This document shows, in pieces, positions 25,873-33,540 of a stretch of DNA of 64,000 nucleotides (positions within the stretch are counted from its first letter, which is position 1; each line of letters opens with the position of its first letter). Below the pieces are notes generated by a model, which was not told the origin of the DNA, searched no databases, and worked only from the letters and a program-made list of their open reading frames with translations. The position numbers were made by a program, and so were the translations under genes. Origin of the DNA: JACQFZ01 sp041485885 (GTDB lineage: Bacteria > Pseudomonadota > Gammaproteobacteria > Acidiferrobacterales > Sulfurifustaceae); contig JBGPKL010000010.1 of assembly GCA_041485885.1 (NCBI GenBank), positions 9,452 to 73,451 on the forward strand, in the 5' to 3' direction.

Positions 25873-26088
25873 GACGTACTCCGCTAAGCGAGTGGATATT
25901 GCATGGTAGCGAGCGCGCTCGGGCACCGCGAGCGCCATGCGCCATGGGGTAGGCGTCGTGAGCCGTAGCAGCGTTTGCGCGCAAAAACACCCGCGGGACT
26001 ACACTGCCGGACGGCAAATCGCGTAGTTATCTTCGATTACGATTCCAATCTTTGTACTGCGGGCGGCTTTGCGGTGAAATAGCGACTT

Positions 26089-26481
26089 ATGGCAAGCGAT
26101 TGGCTCGACGCGGTGAAGTGGAATGGCGACGGACTCGTACCCGCCGTGGCGCAGGAGGTGCACACCGGCAAGGTATTGGCGCTCGCCTGGATGAATCGCG
26201 CCGCGCTCGAGGCGACGGCGCGCGAAGGCCGGGCGGTATACTGGTCACGCTCGCGTGGCCGACTCTGGCGCAAGGGCGAGAATTCGGGGAACGTGCAGTG
26301 GGTGCGCGAGATCCGCCTGGATTGCGACAACGACGCGATCCTACTGGTGGTGGAACAGCAGGGCGGTATCGCGTGTCATACGGGGCGCGAGCGTTGCTTT
26401 CATCAGCAGCTCGATCAAGATCATTGGACGGTGGTGGAACCGGTTTTGAAAAGCAAGCAAGAGCTGTACGGTAAAGAGTAG
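26089..26481 (+). CDS. hisI: phosphoribosyl-AMP cyclohydrolase
   Basis: 130-residue zinc enzyme opening the purine ring of PR-AMP. Landmarks are YWSRSRGRLWRKGENSGN, DCDNDAILL and ACHTGRERCF (zinc-binding Cys/His). It is separate from HisE, unlike the fused enterobacterial HisIE. ATG 26089. Confidence 0.95.
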   Translation: MASDWLDAVKWNGDGLVPAVAQEVHTGKVLALAWMNRAALEATAREGRAVYWSRSRGRLWRKGENSGNVQWVREIRLDCDNDAILLVVEQQGGIACHTGRERCFHQQLDQDHWTVVEPVLKSKQELYGKE

Positions 26482-26488
26482 CGGGCCG

Positions 26489-26803
26489 GTGTCCGACATT
26501 CTGAAACAGCTCGGGGACGCATTGGAGGCGCGTAAGAGCGCGGCCCCGGACGGTTCGTACGTGGCGGAGCTATACGCGAAGGGTCTCGACGCGATACTCA
26601 AGAAGATCGGCGAAGAGGCGGTCGAGACGATCATCGCCGCGAAGGCGGGGGATCGGCGTCAGATTGTGCACGAAACCGCCGATCTCTGGTTCCATACGCT
26701 CGTCATGCTTGCCCAACAAGGGCTCGCCCCGGATGATGTGCTTAAGGAGTTGGAGCGGCGCTTCGGGCGTTCCGGTCTGGATGAGAAGGCGGCACGCCGG
26801 TAA
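26489..26803 (+). CDS. hisE: phosphoribosyl-ATP pyrophosphatase
   Basis: 104-residue all-alpha MazG-like pyrophosphohydrolase acting on PR-ATP. Metal-binding residues are in KKIGEEAVETIIAAK and HETADLWFHTLV. Start GTG 26489, 7 nt after hisI. Followed by a G/C-rich palindromic repeat. Confidence 0.94.
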   Translation: MSDILKQLGDALEARKSAAPDGSYVAELYAKGLDAILKKIGEEAVETIIAAKAGDRRQIVHETADLWFHTLVMLAQQGLAPDDVLKELERRFGRSGLDEKAARR

Positions 26804-26847
26804 TAAAAAGTCGCGCGCAAGCGCGCTCGGCTCCAAATATTACAGAA

Positions 26848-26890
26848 GTCCCCTCTCCCCGCGCGGGAGAGGGGTCGGGGAGAGGGGCTG
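26848..26890. repeat. G/C-rich palindromic repeat (CCCCTCTCCC...GGGAGAGGGG)
   Basis: Perfect 10-bp arms (26848-26857 and 26863-26872) around CGCGC, followed by TCGGGGAGAGGGG. The same family appears twice, inverted, at 51187-51287. Lies between hisE and tatA. Confidence 0.75.
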
Positions 26891-26921
26891 GTGAAAGCGA
26901 TTTAATTTTCTGGAGAGCGAC

Positions 26922-27164
26922 ATGGGTTCATTCAGTATTTGGCACTGGCTGGTGGTACTCGCAATCGTGCTGGTCATATTCGGCACTAAGAAGCTGCGTA
27001 GCCTCGGCGGGGATCTTGGCTCCGCGATACGTAACTTCAAAGATTCGCTGAAGACCGAAGAGGACAAAGGCAAGCCCGAGACCGCCGCCGAGCCGCGCAA
27101 GCTCGACGAGGCGCCGCGCGTCGTCGACGCCGAAGTGACCGCCAAAGAGCATCGCAAAGCCTAA
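26922..27164 (+). CDS. tatA: Sec-independent translocase subunit TatA
   Basis: 80 residues: an N-terminal membrane helix (IWHWLVVLAIVLVIFG), the hinge FGTKKLRSLGGDLG, an amphipathic helix (SAIRNFKDSL) and a charged tail. TatA multimers form the twin-arginine translocation pore. First gene of tatABC. Confidence 0.95.
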   Translation: MGSFSIWHWLVVLAIVLVIFGTKKLRSLGGDLGSAIRNFKDSLKTEEDKGKPETAAEPRKLDEAPRVVDAEVTAKEHRKA

Positions 27165-27185
27165 GCCCCATTCTTTGGGGATCGC

Positions 27186-27641
27186 ATGTTCGATATAGGC
27201 TTCTCCGAGCTGGTTGTTATCGCGCTCGTCGCGCTCATCGTGCTCGGGCCGAAGCGGCTGCCTGAAGTGGCGCGCACCGCGGGGCAGTGGCTCGCCCGGT
27301 TCCGCCGCTTCGTCTCCGACGTGAAGCAGGATTTTGATCGCGAACTGCAGCACGCCGATTTAGCCGAGCTGCAAAAACTGAAGCAAGAGCTCGACGAAAC
27401 CCGCCGCGTCGTGGAAGAAACGTCGAGCCGACTGGTGCAGCAGGCGACGATCGAGCCGCCGGCCCCGTCGAAAGCGCCGGAGCCGGCGATGGCATCGGCG
27501 CCGGCGGTTGTCCCGCCGCTCGCGGGACTGCCCCCGTCCGCTCCAGCGAAAGTGAAGCGGCGCTCGTCGCGATCGTCGAAGAAGGCAGCCGCAACCAAGA
27601 AGCGCACTGCGGCGAAAGGCAAGCATGGCCGATCCGGATAA
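27186..27641 (+). CDS. tatB: Sec-independent translocase subunit TatB
   Basis: 151 residues. The N-terminal MFDIGFSELVVIALVALIVLG is the TatB signature, then KRLPEVARTAGQW, a long amphipathic helix and an Ala/Pro/Lys-rich tail. TatB with TatC recognises twin-arginine signals. It overlaps tatC by 17 nt. Confidence 0.95.
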   Translation: MFDIGFSELVVIALVALIVLGPKRLPEVARTAGQWLARFRRFVSDVKQDFDRELQHADLAELQKLKQELDETRRVVEETSSRLVQQATIEPPAPSKAPEPAMASAPAVVPPLAGLPPSAPAKVKRRSSRSSKKAAATKKRTAAKGKHGRSG

Positions 27642-28437
27642 GGAAGGAGAATCCGGGGGATCCGAGAGCAGTTTTCTTTCCCATCTCCTGGAGCTACGCA
27701 ACCGTCTGCTTTACGCGCTCATCGCGGTCGGCATAGCTTTCCTGGCGCTCGTCCCGTTTTCGAACGAAGTCTACGCGCTGCTCGCGAAGCCCCTGCTCGA
27801 TGTGCTGCCGAAAGGCGCGAGCATGATCGCGACGGAGGTCGCTTCGCCGTTCTTGACGCCGATTCGCCTCACCCTCGCGGTTGCGCTGGTGGTGGCGATA
27901 CCGTTCGTGCTGTACCAGCTATGGGCGTTCGTGGCGCCGGGGCTCTACCGGCACGAGAAGCGGATCATGTTGCCGCTGCTTTTCTCCAGCATCTTTCTCT
28001 TCTACGCCGGTATGGCGTTCGCATACTTCGCGGTGTTTCCCGTGGCGTTCGGCTTCTTCGCGCACAGTGTGCCCGAAGGGGTCGTGATGATGACGGACAT
28101 CAAGTCTTATCTCGACTTCGTCTTTTCGATGTTCTTCGCTTTCGGTGTCGCCTTCGAGATTCCGGTGGCGGTTGTAATTCTCTCGCACTTGGGAATCGTC
28201 GATCCCGAGGTGCTGGCGCGCAGCCGGTCCTACGTCGTGCTCGGAGCATTCATCGTCGCCGCCGTGTTGACGCCGCCGGATGTCTTCTCGCAAGTGTTGC
28301 TCGCCGTACCGATGATCGGGCTTTTCGAAGTAGGCTTGTTCGTCGCGCGACGGCTGAAAGCGGCGTCGGCCGACAGCGACACGACCGACTCTCAGGAACC
28401 GGCGCTTTCGGACTCGACACCGCGGCGCGAGAAATAG
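27625..28437 (+). CDS. tatC: Sec-independent translocase subunit TatC
   Basis: 270-residue protein with six membrane segments. Landmarks are FLSHLLELRNRLLYALI near the N-terminus and FVAPGLYRHEKR in the second cytosolic/periplasmic loop. Receptor for twin-arginine signal peptides. It precedes petA, whose product is a typical Tat substrate. Confidence 0.95.
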   Translation: MADPDKEGESGGSESSFLSHLLELRNRLLYALIAVGIAFLALVPFSNEVYALLAKPLLDVLPKGASMIATEVASPFLTPIRLTLAVALVVAIPFVLYQLWAFVAPGLYRHEKRIMLPLLFSSIFLFYAGMAFAYFAVFPVAFGFFAHSVPEGVVMMTDIKSYLDFVFSMFFAFGVAFEIPVAVVILSHLGIVDPEVLARSRSYVVLGAFIVAAVLTPPDVFSQVLLAVPMIGLFEVGLFVARRLKAASADSDTTDSQEPALSDSTPRREK

Positions 28438-28653
28438 CCAGTAGATCGCGCGCCGAGGCGTGTAGGCGGTGGATTAGGTATCCGTAGATAACGCACGCCG
28501 CCTGTTTCGCTTGACTAAAACAAGGCCTTCGACGATCCTATGCCGCGTTTCGCATGCCCGAAGTAAAAACCCAATCCAAGATTTTTTGCACGGCGGTCGC
28601 ATCCGGCCCCGTAACAAATAAAATATCCGACGCTGGACAGTTCCGGGGACCGC

Positions 28654-29256
28654 ATGAGCGATAAGGGTGTCGATCCGCACCGGCGACGGCTGCTGACCGT
28701 TATTACCACCGGTGTCGGAGCGATCGGCGCCGCGTTCGCGGCCGTGCCTTTCGTGCGCAGCATGATGCCGAGCGCGCGCGCCAAGGCGGCCGGCGCGCCG
28801 GTGGAAGTCGATATCGCCAAGCTCGAGTCGGGTCAGCTGCACACCGTCGAGTGGCGCGGAAAACCGGTGTGGATACTGAAACGCACGCCGGAGATGTTGG
28901 CGGCGCTCAAGCGAGGCGAAGGTTTGCTGGTGGATCCGGATTCAACGGTGACGACGCAGCAGCCCCAGTACGCGCAAAACCGCACGCGTTCCATCAAGCC
29001 CGAGACCTTGGTGCTGGTCGGCATTTGCACGCACCTCGGCTGCTCTCCCGACAAGCGCCTGGCGGCGGGGACGGCTTCCGGGCTCGGCCCGGAGTGGCCC
29101 GGCGGGTTCTTCTGCCCCTGTCACGGTTCCAAGTTCGATCTCGCCGGCCGCGTGTTCAAGAACGTGCCGGCGCCGACGAACCTCATCGTGCCGATGCACA
29201 GCTACCTAAGCTCGACCCGTATCATCCTCGGCGTCGACCAGAAAGGATCCGCCTAG
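28654..29256 (+). CDS. petA: ubiquinol-cytochrome c reductase Rieske subunit
   Basis: 200-residue Rieske iron-sulfur protein of the bc1 complex. Cluster motifs are CTHLGC (Cys125, His127, Cys130) and CPCHGS (Cys154, Cys156, His157); the outer cysteines of the second motif set form the disulfide. The N-terminal HRRRLL plus hydrophobic helix is a twin-arginine membrane anchor, in line with tatABC upstream. Its stop overlaps the petB GTG. Confidence 0.96.
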   Translation: MSDKGVDPHRRRLLTVITTGVGAIGAAFAAVPFVRSMMPSARAKAAGAPVEVDIAKLESGQLHTVEWRGKPVWILKRTPEMLAALKRGEGLLVDPDSTVTTQQPQYAQNRTRSIKPETLVLVGICTHLGCSPDKRLAAGTASGLGPEWPGGFFCPCHGSKFDLAGRVFKNVPAPTNLIVPMHSYLSSTRIILGVDQKGSA

Positions 29257-30536
29257 TGGCAACGGCATCGAAGTCCGATCGCGGCCGCCGGTTGCTGACT
29301 TGGATCGACGAGCGCTATCCGTTGATCAGCTTTTGGGAGCAGCACGTTTCCAAATACTACGCTCCCAGGAATTTCAACTTCTGGTACTACTTTGGTTCGC
29401 TCGCGCTGGTCGTGCTCGTGCTTCAAATCGCGACGGGTATTTTCCTGACGATGCACTACAAGCCGGACACGAGCCTCGCGTTCGCGTCCGTCGAATACAT
29501 CATGCGTGACGTGGATTGGGGCTGGTTGATCCGCTATATGCACTCGACCGGCGCGTCGCTCTTCTTCGTGGTCGTGTACTTGCACATGTTCCGCGCGTTT
29601 CTTTACGGCTCGCATCGTAACCCGCGCGAGTTGCTGTGGATCATCGGTGTGGTCATTTTCATCTCGCTGATGGCCGAGTCATTCATGGGTTATTTGCTGC
29701 CGTGGGGCAACATGTCCTACTGGGGCGCGCAGGTCATCATCTCGCTGTTCGACGCCATCCCCGTCGTCGGCCCAGGGCTCGCCGAATGGATCCGTGGTGA
29801 CTTCGTCGTGTCCGACGCGACGCTCAACCGCTTTTTCTCGCTGCACGTCATCGCCGTGCCGCTGGTGCTGGTATTGCTGGTATTCGTCCATATCGTCGCG
29901 CTCCATAAGGTCGGCTCGAACAATCCCGATGGGATCGAGATTAAGAAGAAAAAAGACGCGAAGGGTATTCCGCTCGACGGTATTCCGTTTCATCCTTACT
30001 ACACGGTGAAGGATCTCGTCGGCACCGCGGTGTTCCTGATCGTCTTCGCCGTCATCGCCTTTTTCGTCCCCGAGATGTGGGGCTGGTTCCTCGAGCACGA
30101 CAACTTCGTGCCCGCGAACATTTTGCAAACGCCGGTGGACATCAAGCCGCTGTGGTATTTCACGCCGTTCTATTCGATTTTGCGGGCGAACACGGTGAAT
30201 TTCCTCTGGATCGAAGCGAAGCTCTGGGGCGTCATGTTCATGGGCCTCTCGATCGCGATTCTGTTTTTCGTCCCGTGGCTCGACCGCTCGCCGGTCAAGT
30301 CCATTCGTTATCGGGGCTGGATGTATAAGACCGCGCTCGCCGTTTTCGCGGTGAGCTTCGTGCTGCTCGGTTACCTTGGAACCAAGAAGCCCGACGATGT
30401 CGACCTGCTTCTCTTCAAGAATGTGTACTGGGCGCAGCTTGGCACCATCGCGTACTTTCTGTTCTTCTTCTTGATGCCGATCTACACGCGCCTCGACCTG
30501 ACCAAACCGGTCCCGGAAAGAGTGACTTCGAAATGA
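29256..30536 (+). CDS. petB: cytochrome b of the bc1 complex
   Basis: 426-residue membrane protein with eight or more helices, binding two b hemes and both quinone sites. Heme-histidine helices include RYMHSTGASLFFVVVYLHM and FFSLHVIAVPLVLVLLVFVH; the Qo-site PEWY-type motif appears as VDIKPLWYFTPFY (Pro-Leu-Trp-Tyr here). Start GTG 29256 overlaps petA. A longer frame from 28851 runs antisense to reality through petA and is rejected. Confidence 0.96.
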   Translation: MATASKSDRGRRLLTWIDERYPLISFWEQHVSKYYAPRNFNFWYYFGSLALVVLVLQIATGIFLTMHYKPDTSLAFASVEYIMRDVDWGWLIRYMHSTGASLFFVVVYLHMFRAFLYGSHRNPRELLWIIGVVIFISLMAESFMGYLLPWGNMSYWGAQVIISLFDAIPVVGPGLAEWIRGDFVVSDATLNRFFSLHVIAVPLVLVLLVFVHIVALHKVGSNNPDGIEIKKKKDAKGIPLDGIPFHPYYTVKDLVGTAVFLIVFAVIAFFVPEMWGWFLEHDNFVPANILQTPVDIKPLWYFTPFYSILRANTVNFLWIEAKLWGVMFMGLSIAILFFVPWLDRSPVKSIRYRGWMYKTALAVFAVSFVLLGYLGTKKPDDVDLLLFKNVYWAQLGTIAYFLFFFLMPIYTRLDLTKPVPERVTSK

Positions 30537-31318
30537 GAGCGGTCCTGCTCTTGGCGCTTGCGGTTTTTCCGCTCGGCGTTCACGCTGCCGAAGGTCATAA
30601 CGCATGCGGTGAAATCACGTGCGATCGGGTTTTGATCGACCTCGACGACAAGCCGTCATTGCAGCGCGGCGCGCGTATTTTCGTGAACTACTGCCTCTCG
30701 TGTCACAGCGCGGCGTATATGCGCTATAACCGCATGGGGCAGGATCTCGGCATCTCCGAGGAGTTGGTGAAGGAAAATCTTTTGTTCGCCGCCGACAAGG
30801 TCGGCGACCTGATGAAAGCGGTGATGCGCAAAGAAGACGCGAATAACTGGTTCGGCGTCGCGCCTCCCGATCTCACGGTAGTCGCGCGTTCGCGCGGTCC
30901 GGAGTGGATTTATACTTACCTGCGCAGCTTCTACCGAGACGAGAAATCCCATTCGGGCTGGAACAATCTCGTGTTCACCAATGTTGCGATGCCGCACGCG
31001 CTGTACGAATGGCAGGGCGAGCAACGTCCCGTGTACAAGATGGTCCCGGAAAAAATATTTGTCGAGCAGGACGGCAAGCAGATCGAAAAGACCTTCGAGA
31101 CTCAGGTTCTCGAGCGACTCGATCTGGTCAAGCCCGGGACCAAAACGCCGGAGGAGTTCAATCGCGACATGCGCGATCTCACCAACTTTTTCGTGTACCT
31201 GGGAGAGCCGGCGAAGCTCGACCGGTATCGTATCGGCGTCTACGTTTTGATCTATCTCGTCGTATTCCTGTTCTTCGCTTACCTATTGAAGAAGGAGTAC
31301 TGGAAGGATGTTCATTGA
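30533..31318 (+). CDS. petC: cytochrome c1
   Basis: 261-residue c-type cytochrome of bc1. A signal peptide (cut near VHAAEG), the heme-binding CLSCH (Cys54, Cys57, His58) and a C-terminal anchor (YVLIYLVVFLFFAYLLKK) are visible. It passes electrons from the Rieske centre to soluble cytochrome c. It overlaps petB (ATGA). Confidence 0.96.
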   Translation: MRAVLLLALAVFPLGVHAAEGHNACGEITCDRVLIDLDDKPSLQRGARIFVNYCLSCHSAAYMRYNRMGQDLGISEELVKENLLFAADKVGDLMKAVMRKEDANNWFGVAPPDLTVVARSRGPEWIYTYLRSFYRDEKSHSGWNNLVFTNVAMPHALYEWQGEQRPVYKMVPEKIFVEQDGKQIEKTFETQVLERLDLVKPGTKTPEEFNRDMRDLTNFFVYLGEPAKLDRYRIGVYVLIYLVVFLFFAYLLKKEYWKDVH

Positions 31319-31390
31319 TTCTCGTCATCCGTTGTCGCGCGCGCCGGCGCACCGCACCGGGTGTTTGCCACCGATGAGGGCCCCGCGCAC

Positions 31391-32044
31391 ATGAGTACGG
31401 AACGAATCGTTAACGGCCCGACACCGGCGGTACGCAAGCCGATCATGACGTTGTACGCCGGAAGGTCCGACCCTTACAGCCATCGGACCCGCATCGTGTT
31501 GTACGAGAAGGACGTCGAGTGCCATCTCGTCGAGGTGGACGTGACGAAGAAGCCGCGCGAGCTCGCCGACCTCAATCCGTACAACCAAGTGCCGACGCTG
31601 GTCGATCGCGACCTGGTGCTCTACGAGTCGAACATCATCAACGAGTATCTCGACGAGCGCCTGCCGCATCCGCCGCTGATGCCGGTCGATCCGGTCTCGC
31701 GCGCCCGCGCGCGCTTGATGCTGCTGCGGTTCGACCGCGACTGGTACAACCTGCTGCCCGAAATTATCGACGGGGATAAAAGGACGGCGCAGCGCGCGCG
31801 CAACGTTATCCGCGACGGACTCTCGGTCATATCGCCGGTGTTCAAGGATCAACCGTTCGTGCTGGGTGAAGAGTGCAGCCTGGTCGATTGCGCCCTCGCG
31901 CCGCTGCTCTGGCGCCTCGATCGCTACGATATCGAGCTACCGCGGCAGGCGAAGCCCATTCTCGACTACGCCGATCGCATCTTCGCGCGCAAGGCGTTCA
32001 AGTTGAGCCTCACCGAAGTCGAAAAGGACATGCGCCGGCGCTGA
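31391..32044 (+). CDS. sspA: stringent starvation protein A
   Basis: 217-residue GST-fold RNA-polymerase-associated protein without transferase activity. N-terminal thioredoxin-like domain (MTLYAGRSDPYSHRTRIVL; NPYNQVPTLVDRDLVLYES) and all-helical C-terminal domain (RFDRDWYNLLPEI). Start ATG 31391 with GAGGG upstream; the GTG at 31361 is less likely. The petABC-sspAB order is conserved in Beta/Gammaproteobacteria. Confidence 0.93.
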   Translation: MSTERIVNGPTPAVRKPIMTLYAGRSDPYSHRTRIVLYEKDVECHLVEVDVTKKPRELADLNPYNQVPTLVDRDLVLYESNIINEYLDERLPHPPLMPVDPVSRARARLMLLRFDRDWYNLLPEIIDGDKRTAQRARNVIRDGLSVISPVFKDQPFVLGEECSLVDCALAPLLWRLDRYDIELPRQAKPILDYADRIFARKAFKLSLTEVEKDMRRR

Positions 32045-32065
32045 GAGACGGCGGACCGGCGGCTT

Positions 32066-32461
32066 ATGACTTCAATCAAGCTGTACCTGCTGCGCGCTGT
32101 TTACGACTGGGCGGTGGAAAACGGACTGACCCCGCATCTCATCGTGGATGCCTCCCATACGGGTGTGCGGGTTCCCACCCCGTACGTGCAAGACGGAAAA
32201 ATCGTGTTGAACGTTTCGCCGCAGGCGGTGCAGGGCTTCGAGCTTACCGCCGAGTGGGTTACTTTTTCCGCGCGCTTCGGCGGCCAATCGCACACGATCG
32301 AGTGTCCGCTTCCCGCCGTTCGGGCGGTGTACGCGCGCGAGAACGGACAGGGCGTGGCGTTTCCGGATTCCGAGGAGACGCCGCCCGCCACGACGCCGCC
32401 GCAGCCGGGCGCGCCCATGTCCACGCTACGCAAAGGGCCGGTGCTGAAGCGCATCAAGTAG
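32066..32461 (+). CDS. sspB: ClpXP specificity adaptor SspB
   Basis: 131-residue adaptor that delivers ssrA-tagged proteins to ClpXP. The ssrA-binding beta-sheet domain is residues 1-100 (LIVDASHTGVRVPTPYVQDG; IVLNVSPQAVQ). An acidic/Pro-rich linker and the C-terminal ClpX-docking peptide (KGPVLKRIK) follow. Confidence 0.94.
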   Translation: MTSIKLYLLRAVYDWAVENGLTPHLIVDASHTGVRVPTPYVQDGKIVLNVSPQAVQGFELTAEWVTFSARFGGQSHTIECPLPAVRAVYARENGQGVAFPDSEETPPATTPPQPGAPMSTLRKGPVLKRIK

Positions 32462-32543
32462 TATCCGTTTTCTCGCCCGCGACTAGCACCAGAGTAAAAT
32501 CACGCGAGGCTCACGTTAGCCCGAAGCGCTCAAGAGACCGGTC

Positions 32544-33038
32544 ATGATACGCGTGGTGCGCGCGGACATCACAACGCTTGCGGTCGACGTCATCGTGAAC
32601 GCCGCCAATCAAACGCTGCTCGGTGGCGGTGGGGTCGACGGCGCGATACATCGCGCGGCCGGCCCCGAGTTGAAAGCCTCCTGTCGCCGCCTCGGCGGTT
32701 GCCCGCCCGGCGAAGCGAAAATCACACCGGGTTTCCAACTCGCGGCGCGCTGGGTGATCCACACGGTCGGACCGGTGTGGCAAGGCGGGGCGCACGACGA
32801 GCCGACGCTCCTCGCGAGCTGCTACCGTAATTCCCTCACGCTCGCCGTCGCTCATGACGCGCGCACGATCGCGTTTCCCTCGATTAGCACGGGCGTGTAC
32901 GGCTATCCCAAGGACGAAGCAGCGAAGATCGCCGTGGCGGCCATGCGTGAGTGCGAGAACAAGTTCGATGAGATCATCGCGTGTTGTTTCAGCGAGGACG
33001 ATAAGAAATTGTATGAAGGCGTGTTGGCGCGAGGTTGA
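32544..33038 (+). CDS. macrodomain protein, O-acetyl-ADP-ribose deacetylase family
   Basis: 164-residue macrodomain of the YmdB type. Motifs VDVIVNAANQTLLGGGGVDGAIH and FPSISTGVYGYP form the ADP-ribose pocket. It would hydrolyse O-acetyl-ADP-ribose or remove mono-ADP-ribose. Cytoplasmic, apparently monocistronic. Confidence 0.9.
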   Translation: MIRVVRADITTLAVDVIVNAANQTLLGGGGVDGAIHRAAGPELKASCRRLGGCPPGEAKITPGFQLAARWVIHTVGPVWQGGAHDEPTLLASCYRNSLTLAVAHDARTIAFPSISTGVYGYPKDEAAKIAVAAMRECENKFDEIIACCFSEDDKKLYEGVLARG

Positions 33039-33071
33039 GCGCCGAGTGGTCGCGCCATCTTCCGCCTTCTT

Positions 33072-33097
33072 GTCATTCCCGCTTCCGCGGGAATGAC
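33072..33097. repeat. REP-like palindrome GTCATTCCCGC-TTCC-GCGGGAATGAC
   Basis: Perfect 11-bp arms with a 4-nt loop. A related imperfect copy is at 13729-13754. It sits between convergent genes, a position where it may act as a bidirectional transcript end. Confidence 0.75.
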
Positions 33098-33108
33098 GAA
33101 AAGAGAAT

Positions 33109-33540
33109 CTACTTCGGTGGCAGCTTGACGATAGTGAACCAAAAATCCTTCACCGCACGCACCGCCTGGGTGAACTGTTCGAAATCCACGGGTTTAGTGA
33201 TGTAGCAGTTGGCGTGTAGGTCGTAAGATCTCAGAACGTCTTCATCGGATTTCGACGTGGTGAGAACCACGATCGGGATGCGCCTCAGCTCGGGGTCCTG
33301 TTTAATTTCCGCCAGCACTTCGCGGCCGTCTTTTTTGGGTAAGTTGAGATCGAGCAGTATCAGGTCGGGTCTGGACATCCCGGCATATTTGCCGCTGCGA
33401 CGCAGGAACGCCATCGCCTCGACGCCGTCGCGGACGATGTTCAGATGATTGCTGATCTTGTTCTCCTTCAGCGCTTCTTCGGCCAGCCGGGCATCCGCTG
33501 GATTGTCCTCGACCAACAGGATTTTTATGGAATCGGTCAT
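33109..33540 (-). CDS. single-domain response regulator (Rcp1-like)
   Basis: 143-residue REC-only protein. LLVEDNPADARL holds the acidic pair, phospho-acceptor Asp64 is in LILLDLNLPKKDG, Thr/Lys switch residues in VVLTTSKSDED and YITKPVDF. Such phytochrome-type partners relay phosphate without a DNA-binding domain. It overlaps the kinase gene upstream (ATGA), so it is very probably that kinase's partner. Confidence 0.9.
   Translation of the reverse strand: MTDSIKILLVEDNPADARLAEEALKENKISNHLNIVRDGVEAMAFLRRSGKYAGMSRPDLILLDLNLPKKDGREVLAEIKQDPELRRIPIVVLTTSKSDEDVLRSYDLHANCYITKPVDFEQFTQAVRAVKDFWFTIVKLPPK

Noticed and set aside
26804..26921. hisE-tatA palindrome as an intrinsic terminator
   Set aside because: The stem is strong but no T-run follows, so it is listed as a repeat only.
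28585..28653. A/T-rich stretch before petA as a sigma-70 promoter
   Set aside because: TTGCAC and TAAAAT are present but the spacing is about 27 bp, too long for a promoter call.
28851..29255. N-terminal extension of petB through petA
   Set aside because: It reads the Rieske gene in another frame; GTG 29256 gives the normal cytochrome b start.
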